A stretch of DNA of 64,000 bases from Oreocharis arfaki. Taxonomy: Eukaryota > Chordata > Aves > Passeriformes > Paramythiidae. Below are positions 10,980 through 24,900 of this stretch, in pieces; position 1 is the stretch's first letter; each line of letters opens with the position of its first letter. The notes below the pieces were generated by a model, which saw nothing but the letters and a program-made list of their open reading frames with translations, searched no databases and was not told the DNA's origin. The DNA is taken from positions 434,001 to 498,000 of the forward strand of contig VZRR01005754.1 of the NCBI GenBank assembly GCA_013398015.1, written 5' to 3'. Made by a program: the position numbers and the translations under genes.

Positions 10980-13900
10980 AGGTTTTAGAAAATGGAGAAG
11001 GCTTGATCACAGAATAGGGCTTGGGTGGAAAGAGCAAACAGCAGTAGATCTACAAGAGATTGTAGAGATAATGCACAAAGACAGGTAGAATGTTAAGAAG
11101 GTGCGTGTACTCTCCACTGAATTATGGACACGTTGTAGAGTGAAAGTCTCAATCCAACAAACTCAAAATTCCTGGAAGTTTTAATCATATATTGCTTTAC
11201 TTTTTACTTCGTCACCAAAAATCCACAGGTTTTAAATTCCAGATCAAGTTGAGGCTTACCAAATGTAACATGAGTTTTATGAGAGGAGTTTGACTGCTGT
11301 AACTTTGCCTTCTCTAACTTTCTTTTTTAGATTTATGAGAAAAAGTCATAGTGTGGGAACTTCTTTTTGTTTGTGTTTATTGCATGAGTGGAACGATGAA
11401 ATCTACCGTAATCTTGCAGACAAGAAAACTGCGACATGGTAGCAAATGGCAAAAATATAACCATTCCTGTCTGAAATAATGAAGTAGTAATGTAAAAGCA
11501 ATTGTTTCACTCAATAAAAATTTAATTTTTCAGTAAAGATTTGTCATGTTAAGCATATTTCTTAATGCCTGGGTTTGAAGGTCTTTCAGATTTAATTCCT
11601 GTTGTTCATCGGAACAGTTTAAAAAATAGACTGAAGGTGAGTATATGACTATTCCACAGTATTCTAAACAAGACAAAATATTTCTGTTTACTGCACAAGT
11701 ATGTAAAGTATTCTGTGCAAAGGAAGATTACAAAAAAACTAAATGAAAGCTAGACAGATTTCTAGATGTCTAGAAAAAAAAACTCAACCATGTATTTTTA
11801 AAATAAAATGACAGCATGTATGAGGGAGCATACCAGGTAGCAGCCAGAAAGTATTTTGCAGCATGTATTTTGCATTGGAGTCCTACATTTTCCGGCCTCG
11901 CCAACTGACTGTTATTAAAAACACAGGGCTGATTCCTGGTTTCGAGAAGGATGTTCTTGCCTGGAAGCCCTTAGTGCAGGCATCTCTAAAGCCTGAGTCT
12001 GCCAGTGTTCGCTACTTTTGGAGGCTGTGAGCTGCAAGTTGTCCCTCATGTTGTCAGAGAGGTGTCGGTGGAGCCCAGTCGCAGGGGACATGGATGTGAT
12101 TTGCACCCACATGTGCACAGGGAAATGGAGCTGCTCAGCAAACACACACTCCCCTGGCATGAATTATTGCTTCTTTTAGCAGGACTGCAAGGACTAGGTG
12201 TGTTGTGTAACTCTGCTGGCTTCAGCTGTAGCTGGACCATAAAGCAGTGCAACTCACAGGAGTGCAGTATGTGATCTTCTAGAAGAGGGTAGAATAGGAA
12301 GATTTATTCACATTAGCAGTATGTGGCCACTGGTGTAATTTGCATTTTGAATGGACGAGGCTTCGGTTTAGTGATGGCTAGATATAAAACTCATGCAGGG
12401 CTTCTTTATTTTTTAAATTGCAGAACCTCACCTGCCACACTTTGCTTCCTTTTTCTCTGTTAAGCTGAGGGATGGCCCAGAACTGATAAGCTTTCTGATA
12501 TCCAGATCTCATGAGCCTCTAAGCTTCCAGATATTTGAACCCTGGATTGTAGGCTGAATCCACTTTTAGCTGAAAGTAACCCATCCTTGGAAAAAGGTGG
12601 AGGTGTACTATCTATCCCTCTTTCTAGTATAGAAATAAAAGCTCAAATTAAAATGTAGGCATTTGTTTTGTTCCATGGTAAATTAAAACATGAAGTTTCT
12701 TTTCAGCTTCATTTTTACCACTTCAGAATTTCATATATTTTTCCTGGATTCTCCTGACAGAACTTGACGCATAGGTTTCGGAAATCAAGTGCAGTACATA
12801 AACAAATGAGGGAGAATGTGATCTTCACTTGCAAGTTATTTGTTGCTTTATTGAACAGTACGCATAAAAACACCATAAAAAATAAATTGTGAAAATAGGC
12901 AGCATTGTTAGATATCCAAACTGCTGAACTTTTATCACTTAGCCAGCATTGCTGGAACCTCCAAAGAGGAAAATAAAGGAAGCTTTGACCAATATTCTTG
13001 ATACGTTAAGGCTAAAAGTCAGCTCTCTCCCTCCTCAGAGAAGATATCATTTATACATCACAAAGGGATGCAAACTTGCTCCTCTTCCCATTGACACATT
13101 GTTGGAAAGGTGAATTATTTGATGGTTAGTTTTGCTGGAGGCATCGGTGTTTTGGAATTAAGCCTCTAGCAGGAGCAGGGGAGTGGACCTCAGCATCACC
13201 TGGTTGTATGTCCCTGTGGCAACAAGGGGTGGGGAGGACTGGGAAGACTGTGACTCCCAGACCTTCAATGATGATGACATTTAGAGATGCTTCTTGAAGG
13301 ATGTTACCTGCCAGCTGCGCCTGCTTGTCAGAAACATGAATCATGGCTATCTCCTTCACGAAGGAGATACAGCTGAACATGTGGTGTCAGACACCTCTGG
13401 GAAGTCTTACAGAGCAAACTGAGTTGGCTTCAAAGGGAGAATTGGGAGGAAGAGCCTTGTGGGTATCACAGCGCTTTTTACACAGCAGCAAGGGAAGCAG
13501 CCCTGCGCTCCCGATAACGAGAAGAAAAATGGTGCATTTTGTTCCCAGCACTGCGAGTGATTACCTGGTACATGTGGCTCGTGTTGCATGAAGCATTCTG
13601 CCCCTCTGCAGCGCTCTGCACTGGTGGTGCAGCCCTGACTCGCATTGCCTGCACAGCTTTGTCCTCTGCCACACTGCACAACCATTAAAGCTGTCGGGCA
13701 GTTGCACTTGGGCATTGGCAAAGCCAGCACCTCCTCCCATCCTGTCCCCATGGCCTGCACACGCCCATCACGGGGCACACACAGCTCCTCCTCTTCCAGA
13801 CACAGCACCATAACTCTCCTTGCCTGTCCTCTCCCAGCTCCCTCTGTCACCTCTGCCTGCCTTGCTGACGGGTGTCTTTAAGGTTGTATAGGATTGGAAC

Positions 13901-16900
13901 AAATTTATCTGAAATGAGAATTATTATTCTTAGAGGAAAAAAAAATCTTTGCAGTTTTGACACATATGGAGGCTTCAGGTTTCTGGACATCATAAAGTGA
14001 GAAGAGTAAGGTACATGTCCCACGTCACCTCTGCAGGTGGCTGTCACAGCAGCCTGTGCCACACATGCTGCTCTTCCTTGTGAGAGCACCCTCAGACCAC
14101 AAGAAAAACTCCCTCAAACCTCCTTGCACACTGGTCAGCGGTGGTTTCCAAACCCGGACAGAATAAACAGGGTAACCTGGATACCATTGCTCCAGCACTT
14201 CGCTACTTGGAAAGCATAGGGCAGCATCCATGGGGAAGCACAGGAAAGTGGAGGAGCGGGAGTGGGCCCCCCAGAGGGGACAGTGATGTGTAATGAGGAG
14301 GGAAGGCTGTGTGGTGGGGAGGAAAAACGGGGAGGTGGAGGCTAAAGAAAACTCAAGCCCCATCCTGAACTGAAAAGTATTTTGGAAAGACTCTTTATGC
14401 ATCAGTCTTCCTTAAGGAAAATTTGTCTGTGGGCAAATGGCTTGTAAAATTAATACCAGTGACAGGTAAAATTGGGCAGGAAAAAGTGAGACTGTCACTG
14501 GTTAGCTTGGAGGCTTTCCAGTCAGGCATGTCAGATGAGTTTTTCCTAGGCTAAAGATCTGCTAAAGCTGTCTCAGACCTATCAGTAGTCCTCTTCAAAA
14601 ATTCAGAAAGGGTAAAAGTAATATCAGGAAGAAGGGAAAAGACAGGTATGGATGCCTGTGTTTTTCAAAGACAAGTGGGTAGGAGCAGGGAATTAGTGAC
14701 TGGTCAGCTCTCTGCAGCTCCTTGTGGTTCCCCTGATCAAGCCACTCTTATACTTAAAGGTAGGTGCAGGGCTACTCAGTGCTCCCAACATGATTGTGTC
14801 TCTCAATGATTGAAAAATTCCATATTTCTTACGGTAAAGGAAAAATCCAAGGTGAAGGTAAAAGGATAAATGGAAAAAATCTGCTATAAAAGATACACTG
14901 TAGGAGTTGCATGCCTCTGAATCACCTAGGATTCATTTAATAACCAATTGTTTCAGTAAAACTGTAGTAAAAGACATTTCCTATTGACATGGGTTTTCTT
15001 CAACATCTGCCAAGCACAAATCAAGGAGTGTTTACTTTGGTGCCTTTGTGTGACAGAGAAGGATTGTTTCTGGCAAGCACTTTATATTGTGTTAAGATAT
15101 CAGTCAAAACAAACAAGAATGTGAAAACTGCATTTCAAAAGTAATCTAAAGCCACCATGCAGGGTCTCAAACATTAAAGGACACAGTGAGGGTAGGCATG
15201 TTGTTATATAAATAAGAATGGCAATATATTTACCTCATTTAAGTTCCTGATGTGAGTGAAACTCTTCTTGATCCTTGGATCTATTCTTTTTGCACAGAGA
15301 ATACTCTCAGACTTTACAATGGCAATGAGTGTTTCTCCCTGCACCCAGATATCCCAGCCACCAACGTCTTGGTGCAAAAAGTTTTGATAGGTATTTAGCT
15401 GCAAGCAAGTCACAAGTAATTCCTGTGTTTCCACCATCAAACACCAGACAGAAGGGTTAGAGAAAAGGAAAAACAGCAGATCAAAGCAGTGTCATTAATA
15501 TATTTTAAATGCTTTTCAGTTAACAATTTATCTACTGCATATAGCAAACAGTAAGTTAAAAATACTTCAGGTATGTAATTTCTTCTTTCAGCTTTACATA
15601 GTTTTCTTAACACATGACTGTTGAAAGAGATTTTTCCTGAGTGGTTTTTTTCCAGTTGCTTTGCTGTATGACTTCACCTTTGAATTCTTCAAGCTGACAA
15701 ATGCTTTGGTAGCTCAGTGTACCAGAAGCTCCTGCTGTTAGTCCCACTACAGCATCTTAACTGCAAGCCAGAGATGATAGCTCATGTTCAAAGAGCACTG
15801 ACAGAGGTGGGACCAGTGATCTATCTGAGCCCTGTTACAGTGTGAAGTCTTTCTCGGAATGCTGCAGGCTAGCACAGAAAGAACAAAAATTAAAAATGGT
15901 GTATCAAGAGTGCTCCCCAAACCAAGGGAGGGGTGTGCAACTTCCTCGGGTGTGAAGAGCTGTACACTCCCTCTGTCCTTAGGCACAGCACCACACCAAG
16001 ATGTGCCTTCCAGTAGTGTATGAAGTGCCTGATGTTACTGAAGTCACTGATGGGGTTTTCTCCTTTCTTTTCTGTGGGTAGCAGAATGAGTGTATAGGAT
16101 GCATCCTGCATCTAGAGGATGACAATGGAAACCTACCAGCACGCTTTAAAAACATAAACATATAAGATTATCATCATGTTAAAGGTGACACAGTCAAAGA
16201 AATGCACCTTGCAGCTGCAGCAGTAAGGGGTGAAGAACAAAGGTGGTGGATGGACAAGTGCATTCCCAGAGCAGCTTGTTAGATCCCAGAAGGAGGTGCG
16301 AGGGAAGCTCTGCGTGCCACAGAGGTGAGTTCTGCTCCTATCTGAAACTTCCATGGTGCTGGAAAAGGAACCACAACAAACCAGTCCTGGGTAAACTTCC
16401 AGTTATCATAAACCAAGGGGTACATGAATGGTAAACCTAGAAATCCAACACTCAGGACAGTATCTTAGAGAAGGCAGCAGAGAGGTAATTTAGATTTGCT
16501 ATGGGGACCTGCTGTTGTAGCATGATGACCTAAGGAGGTTTCCTAAGCCTGGAAATCTCTGCTGTCTGCCTCCCCACCTGTATCAGGCAGCTACCACTCA
16601 ATGGACACAGGTATGATTGGCTGAAGCCACATCATCACCCACCAGAATGGGGCAATCTCAGAGCCAGAAGTGGTGGAAAACAGCAAGCAACAAAAGCTGC
16701 AGCATGATGCAGCAACACACATATACAAATGCTGCAATGTGAAGTGATGTAATTTAGGATCAGAGACTTGTACTGTACAAGCTGAGGCAGTAAATCAGCA
16801 AGGGCAGCACTGTAACAGCACGATCCTCTCTGAAGGCTTCCCGCTGCAGGCTCATGGGATCCATCTGACACAGGTATTCCTCTTTCCTGACCCAATCTCA

Positions 16901-16994
16901 CATAAGAATGGGACCTTACTGATAATGGTGATCCTTGAGCTTACGCTGTCCAACCAGCTCACCTTGAAACTGCAAAGAGAAATGGAAAGGAGGT
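10980..16994. other. Intergenic DNA, no gene recognised
   Basis: About 6 kb with no supportable exon. It includes a GC-richer patch at about 13400-14350 where several overlapping ORFs arise on both strands. None shows a domain, and their mutual overlap on both strands suggests composition rather than coding. No CR1 or SINE copy is clear here. Confidence 0.45.
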
Positions 16995-17047
16995 GGAGAC
17001 AGATTTGGGTCTTCATGGAGACAGATTTGAGTCCAGTAAGTCTTCAT
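16995..17047 (+). repeat. Imperfect two-copy direct repeat
   Basis: GGAGACAGATTTGGGTCTTC at 16995 is followed directly at 17017 by a second copy (GGAGACAGATTTGAGTCC) with about nine extra bases before its own TCTTCAT ending at 17047. This is a small local duplication. Confidence 0.75.
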
Positions 17048-17980
17048 AGGTGAGTCCTCCTGCAGCAAGGATGGGCCCTGTAAAGCACTGAGGTTTTTTA
17101 TCTTTCTAAGTTACTTTGCTAAATAGGTCCACATGCCCTGCCACTTCTCTCAGGCAAATGGTGCTATGCAGTGGTCAGCAGTATTGAAGGTCCACAGCAG
17201 AATCTAGAAAGGTTGTCAGGGTTAGCATTTATTTCCCTGTGGAGTACTTGTTTGAATTTGGGGTTTACACAGTCTACCACATTAGGTAATCCTGCCATTG
17301 GCCTCCAGCTGTCTTTACTTTGATGAGCTCATCTTACGCTTCTAATTTGTTGTTCAGCTTATATAATCAGTAACTTCCTTTTAAGACTCATATCCATTGC
17401 CATCTTTCTAAAATACAATTAGAAGGTACCTAAAAGGCAGGGAATTCACAATTTTATAGAACCAGATCAGCCCTGAATCTTCACAGTAGTCTGTCCATAG
17501 GGCCTGACAACATGTGAATAAAACTGTCCTGCTTTTATTAGAGCTGCTTTGGAGAGAAGTATGGTTTACACTATAAGATTCCTGTTAGTGAAGTGACTCT
17601 GAATTCTTATTTGCCTTGCTCAGAAGGGGTTTAAAATGAGAATTATATCCTTGTGGCTCTAAGTCGGGAAAATATTCATGTGTGTGCTGCTGTAAGAAAT
17701 GGGGTCTTAGCACATGCTACTGTCAAGCATATGTTTAGGAAATCTATTTTTAGACAGAGGTGAGTTTAAACAGCATATTAAAACCTATCTTGAACTGGGA
17801 CACAGTAAATAGCATTAACCTGTCTAGATTTCCCTACTGGCATTCAGTTTACCTAAGCCATTTGAACCACTAGCAGAAGGGAAAAAAACATATGGTATCA
17901 AAACTTTGCTAGCAATGGTGTTTGTGTATACTGTAAATGTGTCATCAGTTGCCTTTTGATAGTGTTTGTAACACTGAACC
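17048..17980. other. Intergenic DNA, nothing recognised
   Basis: No supportable gene, RNA or repeat is seen in this stretch. Confidence 0.4.
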
Positions 17981-18040
17981 GTTAATTACAGTCTTGTGTA
18001 ATCTTGAATTAGTAATTACAGTTTGGTGTAATCTAACTCT
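17981..18040 (+). repeat. Diverged 30-bp tandem duplication with TAATTA cores
   Basis: Two adjacent 30-bp units (17981-18010 and 18011-18040) share TAATTACAGT and GTGTAATCT with a few substitutions. Each unit carries a TAATTA-type homeodomain core. Whether it binds anything is unknown. Confidence 0.75.
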
Positions 18041-21000
18041 TTAAAAAGATTTTTTTATTTGTATTTTTATTTTACTAAATTCGCTGGTGTTGCATAAGCT
18101 TTTCATTAGTACTGGTCGCTGTTGACATCAAAATAAGAAAGTAAATTTAGCACAATACACTAATGTGCAAATAGAATCCTTCTTAATGAGTCTTTGGGGG
18201 ATTTTTTAGATCATCCTTTTTTCCCCCCCCTTAAGACTACAGCAGCAGTACAAAGTATCTTTACCTTCCTCAGGTGCTGACTGCCTCTGTGCATTCTTGC
18301 AGCCTTCTGCTGTGTTTCCACAGCAGCAGCAATCATCATAGTTCACACAATAATATGATTAAGTAAACTGTCATAATATTAGGATAAGATAAATCTATCT
18401 ACCTGGCCACTGTTCATTTGCATTTTACAAATGATCAGCAAATTTTATATGGAACATGTGAAAACAAAACACTTTTGACAAGAGATGGAGATGATCTTGG
18501 AGTTCTTTATTAGTGTGGCTGATAACAGAAGAAGTGTAAATCACTGATATACTCCTGCTCATTATGGAGATCTTTAAAGATAGTAATAGACACATTTGCA
18601 GCACTTAGCGTTGTCTAAATCAGCTCAAATAGAAATCAACCCATAGATTTCTGTGGCATTCTGTCCTAGGTGCTTAGAATGAAAATTATAGGGAATGAGG
18701 AGCTGAACAAAAGGTGGTTAGCTAACCTCTCTGAATCCTGAAAGCCCATAGATTGCAGGTTATTACAGTGCCTAAATGATAGGAATATTTTTGATAAAAA
18801 CTTTCTTCTACCTCACTGAAAACCCACAGGTCAAAAAGCAATGCTGGAGCATAGGGGATCAAAGCCAATTTAGGCTGGCTACTCTGTTTATTTTTATGTC
18901 TTTGCATTTTCAAAATGGGTTCTAATTGTTTCTTGAAATGCTCCCACCTTTAGCATTTCAATATACCTCTGAATTCAGTTTATTTTAAGAATTTGGTCTG
19001 GTTCATTTACCAGCAAACTCCCAGATGAAACCAATGCAGGATGCAACAGTAGCTCTTCATATCTAGAACATATAATCAATACAATTATTAGAGAAAGGAG
19101 AAGAATATATTTTTCTAACAAAGATGAGAGAATTCTAAACAGGAAAAGCACACCAAGCTAAAAGTGAATAAGTTTGGGCTGGGTGTTATTTTGTGTTTGC
19201 AGCTCCCTCAGGAGTGAAGAAGAGGAGATTCATATTACCAAACAGCAGACTCTGGTCCCATTTTAACACAAACTGCTATTTATAGCACTTATCACAAATG
19301 TCTACAAGGACTGATCTCGTGTATGGGTTCAGTGATAAAATACAGGATTCAAAGATAGGGATCTACTGAAATAAATCACAGCTCCTTTGAACTACATTTC
19401 ACATATCATTTTAAATTACTGACTGCAAGATTCCAGTCACTGGCAAGTTTCTGTGCTCTGTGGCATCTTCGGAGTTCCAGTAGTGTAACTGAGGTGAGCT
19501 TACAGTTTCTTTTCAGCACTAGGCAGAAAGCCATTGCTGTTGCTAACTTCATGTTATTCCATCAGCTTCCATTTCTTTGCACCACCAATATTCCTGACCC
19601 CCTGACCAACTTCTCAGAAGCTGGAGTGATCCTGCCTGCTAGCAGAACACACACGTGGGCCTTCAGAACTGTCGATCATTCAGTGTGAACTGCCTGATGA
19701 AAAAACTTGTATTGATTCACCCTCTAAGAAGTCAGTTCATTGAAGTGGTTTGAACCATACTCAGACACTCTTCCAAGATAGTTTGGAGGTAACTTCATCT
19801 TGTTTTTCAGATTCCCAGCTCTACCTTTATTTTTTGTTCAAATTACTGTTTTTAAAAAAAATCTTACTGAAAAAAGTCGTATCACAGAGAACCCAAAGTC
19901 AACAGAAACTTCTGCAGAAACAGAGATGGGACTTGCAGGAGCACCTACACTGCAGGGAGAGGCAGTATGTGATGAAAGAGCTGGAACAGAAACTGGGGTT
20001 GTTATCTTGCATTCCTGTGTAAGAAGCTGGAATCAAACTCACATAAACACCTGATGGAAAAACAACAACAAACTGAAAGAAGATGCTAATGATAGGCATG
20101 AATTTGAACCATGGTTATCTGCAGAACTAACAAAAGCCTCATTTCTTAAATGGAAAAGAGGAAATACTTCATATAAAGACCACTGAAAAATCTGTGCAAT
20201 TAACTTCTCAGCACAGATGTTACTCAATTGAATTCAAATTAGGGAGTAACGACTCCTAAACTTGCGAAGATTCATCGGAATTTGAAGTATAAGATTCAAA
20301 TGTAGATGATCAAACAACAGCATGATTTATCTGTTAGATGTATCAAAAGAACTGAGCCTGGGGTTTGAATGCACACATGGCTTTAAGCCACTTCATGCAA
20401 CATGGTATTTCTGCTCTCTCTGATCATTTCTTCATTTTTCTTTTTCATTTTTTAAAGATTTTTTTTAATATCATGAGCAAAGTACACTGCTAATTCATAA
20501 GGGGATTGCTCAAATCCCAAGTTCTTCTTTATTTCTGATTTCATTGTGTGAATGTTTTACTCAACTCCTTCCCATTCTGGACAAAAAGGAGCCATGTGGA
20601 GACTCCTGCTGTCTACTCCAGCTGGTCCTGGATCAGCCATGATCCAAGCCTTAAACTCTCCCCTCCTGCTCTGCTCTCAACTTACCAGTCTCAGACATGG
20701 CCAAGCATCTTCCACAGGGATGTGAACCACTTTGATTCCTACCAAACTGACAACACAGCTTCTTCTCCCAAGATTTTGCCTTGACATAATTCTGTGTACA
20801 GAGGGCATTAGGAATGCATTAGTGTTGCAAAGTGTTCTTCCTGAGACATCTGTGGAAAGTACTTTTTGAATATAAAAGGCTGTATTTCTGAATTGTAGAA
20901 AAGAAGTGTGTTTTCCCCTAAGTATTTGATTATCTGTGTAAAAAAATGCTGCTTCCCTTCTTTAGTATCTAAGGCCCAAAAGCCTTTTCTCATGATAATT

Positions 21001-21654
21001 ATTATAAACAGAACTTCCCAGAGCATTAGAGAAGATGAGAAAACCAGCTTGGACCAGATGTTAGTCACACTATTTAATGCATTATTGGAAGGTACTCAGA
21101 TCTTGTGGTGATGGCTGCCATATAAAAAGCTATGCAGAATAGAAACTAGCAAGCGAGAAGCTTTTGAGCCGAAATGAAAATAGAATTAAATTGTCCAACT
21201 GTGCAGCTCTGGTATTCTATTTTCTTGTACGTAGTCTGATAGGCTTCACTCTCTTCTCCAGAATACTTCATCGAGCCAAATTAATTTGTGTATAACTCCA
21301 TTGACTTTAATACACTCATAGAAGAGTTTAGTTTAGTCTATTGGATTTTGGATGTTTTATGCATGCAGCATCATTCCTAGGAGAAGACTACTTAAAGATA
21401 AAAATGTTACCTACATTTCAAGACATGGTCCATCTTCCACTTGAGACCCACGAGAGCAAAATAGAAATATCAACAAATTAAGAGTTGGCCATTGTCCAGG
21501 AAAATAAGTTAAAATGCTTTTTAATTTTTTTTTCCCATAGTTCCCTGAGAAACATTTCTATGATGTTGGAGAGAAAGCTGTTTCGTGAGGGGTTTTGTTT
21601 ATCCTATATTTAATTCATTTCTATCTTCATGATTTAAAACCTTAAGTCAGCTAC
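18041..21654. other. Intergenic DNA, AT-rich, no gene recognised
   Basis: No coding exon can be supported. Two overlapping + frames near 19750-20054 have no family features. No clear CR1 or SINE copy is visible, which makes this one of the longer repeat-poor stretches of the window. Confidence 0.4.
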
Positions 21655-21935
21655 AGAGACTAATTAGGCAATGCTATAACAAGGATTACTGAGCTGTAAT
21701 TATTATTTATTCAAATCAGTGGAAGAATTACCAGGGCTTATGTTAAAGACAATAGAAGCTAATGGAGGAAGAAGCAAAGGAGGCGAGTAGTGATTTTAAC
21801 TGCATATTGTTATAATTTAGCTGCATATTGTCAACTACCCAGCAGTGCAAAAGTAGCCATCTAATTGACACCCTGAAATAGGGGCCTGCTGATATTGGCT
21901 TGTGATTATTCATTTCAACCCTGATTTTTACACAT
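21655..21935. other. Candidate conserved non-coding element (unproven)
   Basis: An AT-rich, repeat-free stretch with several TAAT-type cores (CTAATTAGG, GTAATTATT, CTAATTGAC) and the 11-mer CTGCATATTGT twice, at 21800 and 21821. This composition resembles vertebrate developmental enhancers. The call is inference from composition only; conservation has not been tested. Confidence 0.25.
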
Positions 21936-24900
21936 GACCTCTTTTTAAAGAAAAATCATTAGGAAAAAATAATATATAGGGTATGAACACTAGTATACTA
22001 GCTGGTTGATGAAATAAAGTGCCAGGAAAAAGCTGCAGAGATATATTTACCCAATATTTTCACTGTATTTAAAATGTGCGGGTTTTTGCTCATTCTCTGA
22101 AAGACTCCAGACTGCTTAATTGCTGCAAGTGCCCACAGCTTTTCATCTGCAGTTTTAACCCACGAGTTACTTCCCAGCTGCACTTCTAGCATTCAAAAGG
22201 CCAACTCCAGCTGCATTTTAATTTCACTGAAAAGTTTCAGTGCTCCCCAAACAGAACAGTGCCCAGCTGAACTGCCCAAGGGCCCCTTTCTCCTCATCCC
22301 CTTGCCTCCAAATATGCTCCAGCTAATGAACTTGTCAGGGATGGTGCAGTCTACAGGCACATTATGGTATGGTACTAGGCAAAGATCCTGATCTAGAAAT
22401 AAACTGGCTGATGCAGAACATCAGTATTAGCAGGTCAGATATGTTCTCTGATCTAGCATGAAATGCTTTGATTCAGTTGAACAAAAACGTCCTCATTCTG
22501 GTCAATCCAAAAATATTTCCATTTTACCCAAACATGCAAAAATGGAGATTTTGTGTAAACTGTCTCGCATTTAGTAGTACTTTCTGGAAATGGGGCCCAA
22601 TTCCACTTAGGACTCTAGGTGTTCGTAATGAAAAGAGAAGAGGTAGCCATTTGCAGCTGCAATTCCCTTTCTAGTTCTTCCCTACTCTCAAGTTTCCCAG
22701 ATGCCAGATTCATTTCTTTGCCTCTCTGTTAATGTTATTCCCTCAAAGTCATAGGAGATGAAGCAAGCAGGACATGTGTGTGTGTAATTTCAACAATGCA
22801 TTTTCCTTGCCAAGGGAAAATCAATATGTAGAATCACCTTACAGAGATCATTTTTCCGTTTGATAAACAAGAGATGTGCTTGCTTTCCTCCCATGCAGCC
22901 TCAGGTCGCCCATTTCTCTAACTTTGTGTTTGTTATGAACATGAACACAAGGAAGGGCACGTGGCAGGGCACAATCACAGTCTGGAAGGGTATCACATAA
23001 GACTCGAGATGCAGACATGGCCAAGCCATGACTGCATGAAGAAAAGTTCAGTATGTAGGACCCTGAACTCACCTGCACTCCTGCAAATTTAGGGACTGTC
23101 ACTTGCCACAGGGATCCAAGAGCTAAAATCCTTTTCTCTCAATGAAAGCACAGCTGTCACTTTCAGGCTAGTGAGACCTTGGGGCTCCAGCAATGTTTCA
23201 CCACAACTACGAGATCTGAGAGATGAGTCCATTTGCCTTTACCTCCACAAATATATGTCCTCACTGTCCATTTATTGGAACTATGCAGTGTCTTCTGCAC
23301 TAGCCTAATAATTCACAATTATTTCCTTCAGTTCAAACCTGAAGATACAGGTGATAAAAGTTAATGTCCAGATGGATTCTATTGAAAACACAATTTTGTA
23401 TTGTTAGTTTCATATAATGTGTCTGATTTTTTGTGTCTGAGCTCCAAAATGCTGCAATAAAGATGTGGTTTTGCTACATAATCTTCTTATTTGTTTTTTA
23501 AATCTTTCATTCAGATTTATGCAGATGTTCAGTCTGCAGCTATGCAAAATTTCAGATGGTTGTAGACATAGAAAACAAGATCACAAGTGTGTACATAAGC
23601 AAAATCCCTCAGCAATGCTGACTTGAAAACCTGAGCTGACTGTCCCCACTTCATCTCTGCATAGCTGGCTGATTAGCATTTGGTTTTTTAACTTACCTCT
23701 TCAAAGTACAGCAAGTGTACAGCTTGGTCCTTCTGAAGCATTTATGAGTTTGTACACAGCATCTGAAATGGAACTTCAGATATCATCACACCTACCCCAT
23801 CTGTCCTTCAGCCGGCGTAAAAAGAAACTGCTGATACACACTTCCACACTCAGAAAAATGTTCCTGGGTCTCACTGACAGACATTGCTCTGTTTCAGTCA
23901 CTGCTGTTATAAAAGCCCCTTGGAACAAAGACATCCTTTTTATTTTTGTGTGGCACTTAGCATTGTAATGTCCCAGTCTGTGACTAGGGCCCTGAGATGC
24001 AATGGGAATAGAAATAATGTTGTAATACAAGCACTTGGAAAATTCTGCTCAGCTGGCTTTCTCTTGCTAGAATTTGGCTTTGCTCTTGATGAGGTCATGT
24101 GAAAGGAGCATTTATTTATTTATTCATTATTTTTGCATATGTACAAAAGGGCTCCGGAAGTGCACCCTCAGCACCTTTTACACAGCTACAAATTATCTTT
24201 ATAAAAATAACACTAAAGCAAAGTGCAGAGCAGCCACTCAAAAATAAATAGTTAAAAATACACTTGGCAAATGAAAAGCTGGAATCACATTTCTACATCA
24301 GTGAGATTCTTCCCCCATCACAGTCCTGTTCAGGGAAAAATGAGGGTCTTTACACTGAACCCGTAGAGTCAACAGATAGGAAGTCTTTCAGAGTTTGAGA
24401 ACTCGCTGAGTTCCAGAGCCTGAAGGCCAGATGTAAACTCCACAGATTTCAAGTGACTTTCTTGACACAGCAAAGATAGGTGGTATCAGTGTGTGTGATA
24501 TTCCCCTGATTTTCTGTGTTCCTATGAATCATTAAATTACATGTATTCTTCCAGCTAGTCATGTTTTCAATATTATATCAAAATAAGAAGAACAAGATTC
24601 ACAGTATATATAAAATACTGAGATAATTTTCCCATCAACAGCTGTGGGAAAGTAAAGATACAACAAAAAATGCTAGGTCCTTGCTAGGTTAGGGTCTCTC
24701 CTAAGACAGAAATGATGGCTATCAGCTTCTGTTGCATTTCAAAGTGTTTACTTGGATTAGAGTTATATAAAAAACCTAAATACCTCATGGAACTAGTTCT
24801 GCTGAAAGTTTTAAATCACCTTCTGGGTGATGTTCTTTGTGAACACAGTATTGTAGTCCAGAAAGACGTAATGATTTAGTCATTTCTGACTAAAAACTAG

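Noticed and set aside
13407..14402. Cluster of overlapping frames of up to 147 codons on both strands
   Set aside because: Mutual overlap on both strands and absence of motifs point to GC composition rather than genes.
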